Assembly (NCBI GenBank): GCA_022826755.1
Contig: JAJDUG010000055.1
Coordinates: forward strand, 1 to 64,000
Length of the DNA: 64,000 bases
Source of the DNA: Acidobacteriota bacterium
GTDB lineage: Bacteria; Acidobacteriota; Terriglobia; Versatilivoradales; Versatilivoraceae
Direction of reading: 5' to 3'
Both the position numbers and the translations under genes were made by a program. Shown piece after piece: positions 17,293-26,085 of this stretch. The notes below the pieces were generated by a model that saw only the letters and a list, made by a program, of their open reading frames with translations, had not been told where the DNA came from and searched no databases. Numbering within the stretch: the first letter of the stretch is position 1; each line of letters starts with the position of its first letter.

Positions 17293-17645
17293 CGTTCCAA
17301 CTCCTTCCGACGCCTGCGCGCCATTGCCAAATCCGAATCCGGCGTTGCCCGCGTTTTCTTGATGAACCCATGCAGCACCACCAAGTGCTCACGGTAGTGG
17401 CAAAGCAGCACGCGCGCCGTCCGTTTAGTCGGCAGATCCGTCCGGATTTCCCAAAGGCCGTTTCCCATCGGGCGGCACATCGGCATGCCTATCGGCCAGC
17501 GCCATTGCGCCCGAAGCAGGTCCTTCCCTACCTCGTGACGCTCGGTCTTAGCCAGCCCTTTCAGCCACTCCCTCACGGGTTCACTGCCCGAACGCGTGCG
17601 GTAGAAGATCAGTGGGATTTTCTGTGGCTCCGACTCGTCGGCCAT
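17289..17645 (-). CDS. RelE/HigB-type toxin (phage Gp49-like)
   Basis: A 118-aa toxin of the PF05973 type. Recognisable parts are IPLIFYRTRSGSEPVREWL, CRPMGNGLWEIRTDLPTKRT and ARVLLCHYREHLVVLHGFIKK. The last contains the LLHGFxKKT signature of ribosome-dependent mRNA interferases of this fold. The C-terminal ARRRRKEL helix is also usual. ATG 17645 is chosen because AAGGG precedes it and the longer frame reads through the promoter. The antitoxin gene follows with a 4-bp overlap. Confidence 0.88.
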   Translation of the reverse strand: MADESEPQKIPLIFYRTRSGSEPVREWLKGLAKTERHEVGKDLLRAQWRWPIGMPMCRPMGNGLWEIRTDLPTKRTARVLLCHYREHLVVLHGFIKKTRATPDSDLAMARRRRKELER

Positions 17646-17657
17646 GCTGCACCCTTC

Positions 17658-17684
17658 AATGTACAGTGAACCATATAATGTACA
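17658..17684. promoter_or_regulatory. Repeated AATGTACA operator candidate for the toxin-antitoxin genes
   Basis: AATGTACA occurs twice (17658-17665 and 17677-17684), 19 bp apart start to start, about two helix turns. It lies 13 bp upstream of the toxin start. Each half contains the palindrome TGTACA, and AT-rich ATATAA lies between them, the only such stretch nearby. The spacing fits dimeric XRE repressor binding. Confidence 0.5.
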
Positions 17685-17886
17685 CATCTGCAAGCTGCGT
17701 TGGTTGCGCACCGTGATAGTCGGACTTGAGGAGCCAAGGTTGGCAACTGCTTTTTGTTGCGCAGATGTGCCAGACCATTCCTGTTGGGCCAATTCGGCAA
17801 CATGCGATCGTGAAAAGTAGAGAGCCGCGCGGAATCAAGCAACTGAGAGGATGGACGCAGCGGGTATCGGCCTTCGGACTTGCCCT

Positions 17887-17909
17887 GTGGGCCCGCTTGT
17901 CCTGTTGAG
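17887..17909. repeat. 23-bp imperfect direct repeat, copy 2
   Basis: GTGGGCCCGCTTGTCCTGTT plus GAG, the partner of 16100-16122. It lies just before the convergent end of the thioredoxin-fold gene. Confidence 0.5.
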
Positions 17910-17914
17910 TGCCC

Positions 17915-18442
17915 TCAATAGCGCCGGCGGCGGGAGGGAGCTGACCTCTTCGGTCCCCAGCGGGTCAGAAAGCGCTTGAACCTGCGGGCGTGGTAGGACT
18001 TGCCCTTTTCCAGCTTGGCGGTGTCCTGAGAGTGCAGGAGCTTCCCATCACCGTCCAGCACGAAGAAGTGGGGATAGCCGGCCACCTCCGGGTAGCCTGA
18101 GAGCACCTCTTCGTTCTCGTTCTCGGGGCTGTAGTTCACCTTGACCATCACGAAGTTCCGCTCCAGCAGGGCATTCAGCTTCCTTTTCGCCTTCAGATAG
18201 TCGTCCAGCCGGTGGCACCAGACACACCACTCGCCCCCGACCTCGATCAGCACGTGCCGTCCCGAGCGTTTGGCCTCGGACACGGCGGCGTCGATGTCGG
18301 CGGCGGCATCCCGCTTGGGATCGTACTTTTGGACCGGCTGGTAAGCGGGGGCGGCCTGTTCGGCAGCCAACCCGGACAGGAGCAGGGTGAGCATGGCCGG
18401 CAGCATGAAGAGCACCGTCCGCCTCGTCGACCTGTTTGTCAC
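17915..18442 (-). CDS. Secreted thioredoxin-fold protein
   Basis: A 175-aa exported thioredoxin-like protein. The signal peptide LFMLPAMLTLLLSGLAAEQA is followed by a thioredoxin_7-type domain. The redox motif CVWC is at residues 73-76 (GGEWCVWCHRLDDYL) and the cis-Pro region is GYPHFFVLDGDGKLL. The basic C terminus ends RRRRY. The GTG start at 18442 is supported by GGGAGG six bases upstream. It probably acts in periplasmic disulfide chemistry, but no partner is encoded nearby. Confidence 0.87.
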   Translation of the reverse strand: MTNRSTRRTVLFMLPAMLTLLLSGLAAEQAAPAYQPVQKYDPKRDAAADIDAAVSEAKRSGRHVLIEVGGEWCVWCHRLDDYLKAKRKLNALLERNFVMVKVNYSPENENEEVLSGYPEVAGYPHFFVLDGDGKLLHSQDTAKLEKGKSYHARRFKRFLTRWGPKRSAPSRRRRY

Positions 18443-18879
18443 GAGAAACCTCCCGGCCCGCCCCCATCATCGGGTCCAATCCGCAAGTGACGATTCCCTT
18501 CAGACAAGCCAAGTCCCCGCCCCCCAGGACGGGCGGATCATTCGAGATTGAAACAGGGGGCGTTAATAAAGACGAACCACCAATGAACGCGAATAGGCAC
18601 GAATCCGAATGGATCTGTTTCGGTTTTTCTTCGCGGCCTATCGGCAACCAGGACCCTGTCCCGTTGATCCGGTTATCTAACTATTGAACATGGATACACA
18701 GGATTAACAGGACGAGACGCTGTGGCATGGGAAGCCGACTGGCTGCGTTTCCCTCACCCGAACCCAAGGGGCGTTCCCTTTGAGTGCGTCAAGAACATAA
18801 GTCTTTCTTAGTGGCCCTTCGTCGTTCTTCGTGTGTCTTCGTGGACAACTCTTTTTTTCTGTCGTTTCAGACGAGGATT
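18443..18879. other. Gene-free spacer with recurring intergenic motifs
   Basis: 437 bp without a supported gene. It holds AT-richer motif strings unlike the coding DNA: CACCAATGAACGCGAATAGG at about 18579, ACATGGATACACAGGATTAA near 18688 and TTCGTGTGTCTTCGTGGAC near 18831. Related TTCGTGGA strings recur at 38472 and 43221. No RNA gene or clear terminator was recognised. Confidence 0.5.
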
Positions 18880-21800
18880 CTACCGGGTCAGGATGTTGCT
18901 GGCGTACTGTCCGGTTTCGCCGTCGATCATGATCTCCGCGACCAGCCTGTATTCGCCGGGAGCGGAGGGCGTGTGGGCGCACAGTTCTCCCACGGTTTCC
19001 GTTCCCTCGATGTCGGTCCATTGGGCCTCCGGGCCGGCCCGGGTCTGCCACTTGGAATGGAGGACGGCGAAGTGGGTGGCATCGATGAACACGTTTTCGA
19101 CGGCGATGCAGCCTCCGCTCGAAACCGGGCCGAAACCGACCTGGCCGGGTGAGACCGAGAGCATCTCCAGCCGCACGAATCCATCGGCGCCGACCCCGAC
19201 CCGCTCGAAGATGAGCAGGCCCGCCTCTTCGGTGCTGAGGTAGGCGTGCCTGCCGTCCGGACTGGCCGCGAAGTGTCGCGTGTGGCCGAAGTCGGGGATG
19301 GAGTTGTTGAACCGGTCCGGCCGCCAGGGGGCCACCAGGTCGGTCGGCGCCAGGGCGCCGTTCTCCGGCTGCCATCGCACGCCGAAGGCCGAATCCTTGC
19401 AGAACAGGTCAACCGCCGGGCTTCCCCTTCTTGCCATCCCTCCGCACCGGTTGTCGAAGGCCAAGTACCCCCGCGGCGGGAACCAGAATTGCGGCAGGCT
19501 GCCCACCGGCTGCGGACTGGCGGGATCGTCCTCCAGTTGGAACAGGTTCGACCGGGTGCCGTTGTCGTCGAAGGCGAACAGATAGCGGTCGTCGCTGCTG
19601 ATCGCAATGGATTGCAGGTTCCACAAGCCCGGTTCGGTTTCTCCCGCCCGGGTGAGCTCTCCCGTTTCCCCGTCGCGCCCAAAGGCCAGGACCGACGAGT
19701 TGGTGGCCGCGTAGAGGTGGCTGCCGCCGTTGGAGATCAGCGCCCGCTTCAGCCCGGCAAACGTCACGGTCTGGACGTGGCGAAGATCGCTCGGTGAATC
19801 GAAGGCCAGAACCTGCAGTTGACCCTGCATGGGATCGACCGTGTGGATGAACGATCCCCCCGAGTCCATGAAGACATCGCCGCCGCAATTGGCGGCTCCC
19901 GACAGGTCCGTGACCGACAGCATGCCCTCGTCCCGAAGCTGCCGCCCGGTTCCGTCGACCGGCGCGAACCGGCGCCAGGCCCCGCACCGATGGACATAGA
20001 GCGCCGCTCTGTGTCGATCCCAGATCAGCGTACTGTCTTCCAGATCGTAGTCTCCCAGCTCCTGAAGCAGGGTCAGATTTCCGGTCCTGGAGTCGCGTTC
20101 AAACGCTTGCAGGCCAAGCCGGGAAGCCACGTAGAGCACCGTTCCGCGGCCATTGAGGGCCAGGCTGGCCGGACTCCGAACCGCCACCGGGTTCCCCTGG
20201 GCGTCCAGGTCTCCGTCGGCCAGGCTTCCCACGTACTTGAGCCAGACCGGGGCTTCGCTTTCCTCCCAGAGCAAGGTGAACTCGCCTCCGGATCTGCCGC
20301 CGCGGCTCCCGAGCCGGATCCTGTAGCCGGCCCCCGCCTCGGCAAAAAAGACCACCTCGATGGCGTAGGACTCGAGCCCTTCCGGCTGATGGCTGCTTCT
20401 GGCGTAGGACTCGAGCCCTTCCGGCTGATGGCTGCTTCTCACGAACTCGAGCGGTCCCAACCCCCGGAGGGTTTCCCGGTAGACGGCCAGCACCCAGGGA
20501 GCGAAGGGCTCGTCGATCCGAAACCTGTACCACCCGGAGGCCGGCGCCCGGTATCGCCACCAGAGCGAGGACTGGCCCAGCGGCCCGATCCGTTCGCTCG
20601 GCTCCATGGTTGCGAAACGATTGGACCCGGTGGTCGAACCCGTGGCTCCCGAAAGCGGCGCGGCGCTGGAGATGCGGTCGTTGCCGGGGGTGGGTCCCCA
20701 GACGATGTTGGCCGCGGCCCCTGGAATCGAATAGGCTGACAGATCGCCGGTCGAAAAGCCGGCCGCGATCCAGTACCGTTGTCCGCCCACGGCCTCGAAG
20801 ACGAAGTCGGACGGCTCCGCGTCCATCCGGCTCTCGGCGACCAGGCGCAGGTCTTCGGTGGAGCTTCCGGTAAACACGGTCACCCGCAGCCTCGAATGGG
20901 TCGGGAAGATTGAAAGAGACAGCCCGCCGGGATCCGTCAGGCTCCAGGTATAGAGACCGTCCTCCGGAGCTTCCCACACCCACCAATTCGTGCGGACACC
21001 GCTCTCGGCCGGCTCTCCGGGCTCCACGGTCGCCAGGGGGTCCACCGCAATGAGGTGTTCGGACGACAGCGCGCTCTCGATCGGTTCGGCACCCGCAATA
21101 TCGTCGTTCGGGGCGCGGAGAACGAAGGGCAGCGGCGACCACCTCAACGGGTAGGAGCCTCCGGACGAATAGGCCGTGGGCTCGGCCACCGCGATGAGAT
21201 ACTCCCTTCCGGCTCCGGCGTTGACCACGGAGCGTTCCACGGGAAAGCCCGACACCAGCCGGAGCCGGGGAATGCTTTCTGCGGTTGTGTCCCCCGGGAA
21301 GAGGTCCCTCTCGAAGACACCGCTCGCGGTTGCGCCTTTTTCGAACACGAAGACACGACGCGGTTCCTCGCTCTGGAACAGCCAGAGGCCGTCTCCGGGC
21401 GCGGTCCAGCGGTACCAGGTGGTGGCCGCTGCGAACCCGAACCACTCTCCGGGCTCCAGGGTGGCTCCCCGGTTGTTGCCGTGGACCATGCCGGCCGGCC
21501 CCTCGATGGGGCTGGCCTCCGACAGGTTGTCGTTGGCGGGGCGGCCTTCCTTGGACCAGCGGAGCTCGAGGGCGGCGCCCCTGGCGTCCTTGCTCACCCG
21601 GATGCGATAGGTTTGTCCCTGCTCAGCGAAGAAGGTCGATCCCCACTGGCCGGAGGCGATATGGTCCAGCGCCGCGATGCGGTCGCCTCGATAGATGTCG
21701 ATGCGGTCGTTGCGCATGTCCCCGCGATCCGTACCCGGGGGAATGTCGAAATGGACCGGGCCGTCGGCCGGCGCCGTCCAGGCGTACCAGACCGAGCCGG

Positions 21801-24741
21801 CCGGGCGTCCCCGGCGGGAGGTGAACAGAGGTTCTCCCGGCTCCGGCGTGGCCGGCAGCAGATCCAGAGCCACTGACCCCGCCTGGCCTCCAATCGGGGC
21901 TGCCGACAGGAAGTCGTCGTTCAGGGGCCTGTCGGCAACGCCGGATGGGGACCGGCTGCCCGCGCCCAGGCCGACCGAAACCGATGCCGCCCCTGCGTTC
22001 CAGGCGCTGGCGGTAAAGTAGAGGCGCGCCGTATCCGGCTCCCCGGTGTAGGAAACCCTCAACTTGATGTCCCGGGCCTCCCCGACCGAGACTTCACCGA
22101 GCGGGATCGAGGACCCCAGCGGGACGGGCGAGGCGTCGATCGGTTCCTGCCCCGGCAACGCCGGCGTCTCAGGTCCCGGCAACGCCGGCGTCCCGCGTCC
22201 CGGCGCCTCGGGTTCCGGCGGCTCGAGTTCACTCGACAGATCCACCGTCAGCCCATCCTGGCGGGTCACCTCCAAGGTGTGGATCCGCACCTGGTCGCAG
22301 CCGGATGGGCCTCCGGCGTCGCGGCAGTCGATGTGGAGCCGGGTTCCGGCCGCCACGTAGGCGTCGCTGCCCAGGGTAAGCGCCACTTCCTGTTCCCGGC
22401 CGCCCTCGAGGGCGCTGCTTGCAACCTCGATCTCCAGGCTCGGGGTAGAGGCGCCCCGGATCACCGTCCAGGCCAGCGCCGCCCGGGGCGGAGCGGTGTA
22501 GATGCGGTGAGCCGCCACCTTGGCCCGATAGACACCCGGTTGCGGGTTTCTCAGGATGATCCACTCCACGTTGTCCACGCGGGAAGACGAAACATGCTCC
22601 CCGCAGGCGACGCCGCCGCAATCGCCGTCCCGGTCGAGCCACAGGTCGAGATCGTTCAACACGGCGCTGCCGATGGTGTCGGTGGGCGGCTCGTCCCAGG
22701 CCAGCACCAGGTCGAGGCGGCCGGCGCCTTCCGGCACCAGGATGTCCTGGTAGGCGTACTGGCCGTCCCGCAGCTCGGAGACCGCGGCCCCGCCGGTCCA
22801 ACCGTCGGCCCGATCCCGGTTGAGCACGCTGGTCAGGGCCGACACCTTGCCCAGTCCGTACTGGGCATGCAGCCTGCCGGGCCCGTCGGTGTTGGTCGCG
22901 GGGAACGCCGCGGCGGCCTCCAACCAGGGGTCCGGCCGGATGGCGCCGGCCATCAGCCGAGCCCGGGTCAGCGCGGGCTGCTCCCGGAAGGCGGGGACCG
23001 CATCCATCAGCAGGGCGGCCACCCCGGCCACGGCCGGCGACGAGAAACTGGTGCCGTTGACGCCGATATAGCCCCCGCGGCTGCCGTCGCCCCGGGCCGA
23101 ATGGATGCCGACGCCGCTGGCCACTACCTGGGGCGCCAGGCGCCCGTCGAAGGTGGGGCCATGACTGCTGAAGGAGGCAATGTCCCCGCTGTCCAGCACG
23201 GCGCCGACGGCCAGCGAGTTCTTGGCGCTGGCGAAGTCGGAAAATCCATGGATCCCGTCGTTCGATTGCGCGACGACATACAGTTGGCGGTGACTCCAGA
23301 CGACCGAGTCGAGCTTGCGCTCATCGACGTCCCTTCCCTCGAACTCCCTGGAGGAATCACTCAGGCTCATGTTGACGATCAGGGGTTTGACCGGGAGCGA
23401 AGGGCTGGCCGCTTCGGCGCACTCGGTGGGGCGAGCCAGGAAATCCATGGCTCGACTGATGCCGTCCCCGAATCCGACTCCGGAGGTGTTCAGAACCTTG
23501 GCGAAACGGACGTGGCGCACCGAAGGCGCCATGCCGGCGAAACGGGGCTCGACGTACCCGTTGCCCAGGATGACTCCGGTGACTTGGGTTCCGTGTTCAT
23601 TTGCATCGATCCACAGGTCCTCGGACTCGCTGGTCCCGCCGAACCCGAAGAAGCCGAGGTCCAGCGAGAAGTTGGCCCCGCACACGCTTTCCCGGTTGGA
23701 CGCGATGTCGGGATGGTTGATATTGAGGCCGGAATCCATGACGCCGATGGGGACCGAGTCGCCGCCGATGCCCGAGAAGAGGCCGGGAGCCCCCTCGTAA
23801 CTTCGCAGAGCATCGGCACCCATGGCGGGGACAGCCGTGTCGAGCACGGATTCGACGATTCCGATGGGTTGGAGGGCCAGCACGAAGTCGGCCGCGGCAA
23901 TCGCCTCCAGCCGAGCTTCGGGCACGTTGGCCGCATAGACCCGGATGTCCGGGTCGAAGCGGCCCACCTCCGCCCCCAGGTCCTGCAGCGCTTCCCGCCA
24001 GCGGGCCTCGGGGTCGCCGGTCATCAGGGTGATGAACACGGGCGTCGCTTCCTGGAGAGAGGCGTCGGGCGATGGAGTCGCAAGCTCCCGGGCGAGTTTC
24101 CTCTCCGGGGGGAGAGCGCCCAGCCCATCGACCTCCGGCAGCGCCGCGATCGCTTGCAGGCGGGCCTGGTCGCCCGGGAGCCTGGCGCGCACCAGCGCTC
24201 CCGAGGAACCGACGATCCGGGCGCCCGTCCCTTGGAGCGCCTGGGCCAGATCATTGACCGTGGCGGCCCCGGCGAGTCGAATCCAGCCGAAGGACCAGTC
24301 CCGTCCGGCCGCGGCCGCCTGGTCGGACAGCATCTCGAGCGAGGTCTCCGCCCCCAGCCAGTCGAGATCCATCCGGGGGCGCTCGCCTCCGGTGTCAACC
24401 TCGCCCTCGATTCGCTGCCGCGGCATCTCACCCTCGTAGGAAACGAACGAATAGCCGGTGGGGGGAGAGGGAGAGGAGTCTTGCACGGACTGTTCGGAGA
24501 CGGACGGCGTGGCGGAAGATCGAGGCGCGGCCTCAACGGCCGGTTCCCGGAGGACTCCCCGGCTTTCCGCGGAAATCCGGGCGGCGCCGGCCCGGGTCAG
24601 GCCGGAGGCCCGTTCCTGCGCCAAACGTGCCCTTTCCCGACCCTCGCCAGGGGGAGTCTCAGAGGTAGCCACGCCGGCAGAGCCCGCAATCAGAGGCAGG
24701 ACGCCAAGAATCGCGAGGCATCCCCTGAATGCTGTTCGCAT
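18880..24741 (-). CDS. Giant secreted subtilisin-like (S8) serine protease with repeat and propeller domains
   Basis: About 1953 aa. A signal peptide (FRGCLAILGVLPLIAGSAGVA) and pro-region lead to an S8 domain. The catalytic motifs are Asp in GVMDSGLNINHPD (near 335), His in NEHGTQVTG (near 380) and Ser in NGTSFSSPAVAGVAAL (near 564). A Pro-rich linker follows, then five PPC-like repeats of the form NDxxxxAxPIxG...EPGE...WWxWxAP (about 940-1480). The C-terminal third resembles a YncE/lactonase-type propeller. ATG 24741 follows AGGAAG; an in-frame GTG at 24795 is less likely. It shares an operon with the gene 60 bp upstream. A 39-bp tandem duplication lies inside. Confidence 0.9.
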   Translation of the reverse strand: MRTAFRGCLAILGVLPLIAGSAGVATSETPPGEGRERARLAQERASGLTRAGAARISAESRGVLREPAVEAAPRSSATPSVSEQSVQDSSPSPPTGYSFVSYEGEMPRQRIEGEVDTGGERPRMDLDWLGAETSLEMLSDQAAAAGRDWSFGWIRLAGAATVNDLAQALQGTGARIVGSSGALVRARLPGDQARLQAIAALPEVDGLGALPPERKLARELATPSPDASLQEATPVFITLMTGDPEARWREALQDLGAEVGRFDPDIRVYAANVPEARLEAIAAADFVLALQPIGIVESVLDTAVPAMGADALRSYEGAPGLFSGIGGDSVPIGVMDSGLNINHPDIASNRESVCGANFSLDLGFFGFGGTSESEDLWIDANEHGTQVTGVILGNGYVEPRFAGMAPSVRHVRFAKVLNTSGVGFGDGISRAMDFLARPTECAEAASPSLPVKPLIVNMSLSDSSREFEGRDVDERKLDSVVWSHRQLYVVAQSNDGIHGFSDFASAKNSLAVGAVLDSGDIASFSSHGPTFDGRLAPQVVASGVGIHSARGDGSRGGYIGVNGTSFSSPAVAGVAALLMDAVPAFREQPALTRARLMAGAIRPDPWLEAAAAFPATNTDGPGRLHAQYGLGKVSALTSVLNRDRADGWTGGAAVSELRDGQYAYQDILVPEGAGRLDLVLAWDEPPTDTIGSAVLNDLDLWLDRDGDCGGVACGEHVSSSRVDNVEWIILRNPQPGVYRAKVAAHRIYTAPPRAALAWTVIRGASTPSLEIEVASSALEGGREQEVALTLGSDAYVAAGTRLHIDCRDAGGPSGCDQVRIHTLEVTRQDGLTVDLSSELEPPEPEAPGRGTPALPGPETPALPGQEPIDASPVPLGSSIPLGEVSVGEARDIKLRVSYTGEPDTARLYFTASAWNAGAASVSVGLGAGSRSPSGVADRPLNDDFLSAAPIGGQAGSVALDLLPATPEPGEPLFTSRRGRPAGSVWYAWTAPADGPVHFDIPPGTDRGDMRNDRIDIYRGDRIAALDHIASGQWGSTFFAEQGQTYRIRVSKDARGAALELRWSKEGRPANDNLSEASPIEGPAGMVHGNNRGATLEPGEWFGFAAATTWYRWTAPGDGLWLFQSEEPRRVFVFEKGATASGVFERDLFPGDTTAESIPRLRLVSGFPVERSVVNAGAGREYLIAVAEPTAYSSGGSYPLRWSPLPFVLRAPNDDIAGAEPIESALSSEHLIAVDPLATVEPGEPAESGVRTNWWVWEAPEDGLYTWSLTDPGGLSLSIFPTHSRLRVTVFTGSSTEDLRLVAESRMDAEPSDFVFEAVGGQRYWIAAGFSTGDLSAYSIPGAAANIVWGPTPGNDRISSAAPLSGATGSTTGSNRFATMEPSERIGPLGQSSLWWRYRAPASGWYRFRIDEPFAPWVLAVYRETLRGLGPLEFVRSSHQPEGLESYARSSHQPEGLESYAIEVVFFAEAGAGYRIRLGSRGGRSGGEFTLLWEESEAPVWLKYVGSLADGDLDAQGNPVAVRSPASLALNGRGTVLYVASRLGLQAFERDSRTGNLTLLQELGDYDLEDSTLIWDRHRAALYVHRCGAWRRFAPVDGTGRQLRDEGMLSVTDLSGAANCGGDVFMDSGGSFIHTVDPMQGQLQVLAFDSPSDLRHVQTVTFAGLKRALISNGGSHLYAATNSSVLAFGRDGETGELTRAGETEPGLWNLQSIAISSDDRYLFAFDDNGTRSNLFQLEDDPASPQPVGSLPQFWFPPRGYLAFDNRCGGMARRGSPAVDLFCKDSAFGVRWQPENGALAPTDLVAPWRPDRFNNSIPDFGHTRHFAASPDGRHAYLSTEEAGLLIFERVGVGADGFVRLEMLSVSPGQVGFGPVSSGGCIAVENVFIDATHFAVLHSKWQTRAGPEAQWTDIEGTETVGELCAHTPSAPGEYRLVAEIMIDGETGQYASNILTR
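20362..20439 (-). repeat. Exact 39-bp tandem duplication inside the S8 protease gene
   Basis: The 39-bp block beginning GGCGTAGGACTCGAGCC at 20362 is repeated without change from 20401. It encodes the 13-residue unit SSHQPEGLESYAR twice. The frame is kept, so the protein simply carries an extra copy. Confidence 0.9.
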
Positions 24742-24801
24742 CTTCGACTTCCTGCCGACCGCTTGCTGGATTTGCTGTTCGAGACGTTCGGACACTTGTC
24801 G

Positions 24802-25863
24802 TTACCCCGATATCGAGATCTCGGAAATCGTCCAGCTCCCGTCGTCGTTCCTGCCGGCCACGAAGGTGATCCGATATCGATTCACCGAGGCGTTTCTCAA
24901 GTTGTGCGCTGTTGCCGAACAGGTCGTAAAGCCACCGATACTCAAACAGCTCGTGCCGTTCGGGTTTACGGTGAAGGTCCCGATCGGGCTGTCCCCGCTC
25001 TCAAGGCTGCATTGACCCCCGGATCGAAGGACGGTTTCGGCAGTGCAGGCCTGGAGGTCACCGGGATCGGTGGACGTTCCGCCGCCTTCTTCCGGTTTCA
25101 TCGGATAAACCAGGGTTCCGTCGTTGGACCGGTTGTCGACCGACACCGCCCAAAGGTAGGTGCCACCGCTTGTTTTCCACTCGATCCATCCGAAGTCCAC
25201 CGTGGCGCTGATGGGTTTCTGCTGCCAGGAGTAGGGCGCCATCTCAAAATTGACGGTTTCGAGCAGGCCGGACTCGCCGGAGACCTCGGCTTCAATGGAA
25301 ACAGGCGCGTCGCTTGGGTTGAAGGCGCCGATGTTGGTTCTCCGATGCTCATTGACGGATATTCCGAAATTGTAGGCCCGATCTCCTGCATCGACCAACG
25401 GAGCGATCCCATTGACGACCGGCGTGGTGAAACGGCCGTTCTCCGAGTCGGAATAGACCTCGGCCGTCAGGTAGAACTTGTAACGGGACTCCCCGGCATC
25501 GCCCGCCTCGCTGTCTCTCTCGGACTCGAGCACGACCGATCCGTTTCCCGTATAGTCGAACACCGACCTGAAGAAATTGTCCCATCCCCGGTAGTGAGTC
25601 GCCGGCATGGAGATGATTTCCCGGCCCACCAGGCCATTCGGACCGTAGAGAGTGGCGGTAATGGAATATTCATGCGACGTCAGGTTGCCGATCACGACTC
25701 GGGTCCTGAAGCTTTTCACGTGCGCCGCCGTGGGAATCACGGCCAGCGAAGTGGGTCGAGCGTATCCGAGCGCATTCACGTCGCGTTCCGTAACTGCCGT
25801 TTCCGCGAAGGCGAGCGCCCCGAGATGGATCGACAGGGCACAGCAGGCAATGAGGTGTTTCAT
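24802..25863 (-). CDS. Secreted protein of unknown function
   Basis: A 353-aa protein with the signal peptide MKHLIACCALSIHLGALAFA. The mature part is beta-rich with patterns such as FRTRVVIGNLTSHEYSITATLYGP, YRGWDNFF and NIGAFNPSDAPVSIEAEV. These suggest Ig-like sandwich domains of the kind found in bacterial cell-surface proteins. Two C-terminal pairs of cysteines (CTAETVLRSGGQCSL; CLSIGGFTTC) may form disulfides. I cannot assign a family. It precedes the S8 protease by 60 bp on the same strand, so it may be a substrate, inhibitor or partner. Confidence 0.75.
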   Translation of the reverse strand: MKHLIACCALSIHLGALAFAETAVTERDVNALGYARPTSLAVIPTAAHVKSFRTRVVIGNLTSHEYSITATLYGPNGLVGREIISMPATHYRGWDNFFRSVFDYTGNGSVVLESERDSEAGDAGESRYKFYLTAEVYSDSENGRFTTPVVNGIAPLVDAGDRAYNFGISVNEHRRTNIGAFNPSDAPVSIEAEVSGESGLLETVNFEMAPYSWQQKPISATVDFGWIEWKTSGGTYLWAVSVDNRSNDGTLVYPMKPEEGGGTSTDPGDLQACTAETVLRSGGQCSLESGDSPIGTFTVNPNGTSCLSIGGFTTCSATAHNLRNASVNRYRITFVAGRNDDGSWTISEISISG

Positions 25864-26085
25864 GGCTCTCTCTTGTGTCTTCTCTACGGATCCTCTCCGA
25901 CTCGAGAGTGGTGATGTCCTTGGGCAATCCGTTCAGAAAGGCTGGAGTGGGTGGCCCTTTCTGTGAGGACTCTCGTTTCTTGTCGTTATTGTAGCAGGGA
26001 AATTCCGAGAGCCTGTTGGCGATGCGGTGGAGGGTGGACGCCAAGCCGCCGGACTGCGGCGATGCGTCCGATGCTGGCCGCGGCA

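Noticed and set aside
17726-17908. 60-codon frame ending WARLSC, echoing the sialidase-like C terminus WVRLSC
   Set aside because: Similarity stops after the last six residues; the rest is unrelated. It is explained by the short direct repeat.
22279-25914. 1211-codon open frame on the plus strand
   Set aside because: It is antisense to the S8 protease and the secreted protein, both of which have clear domains and signal peptides. Its protein is low-complexity Gly/Arg/Pro sequence, an effect of GC bias.
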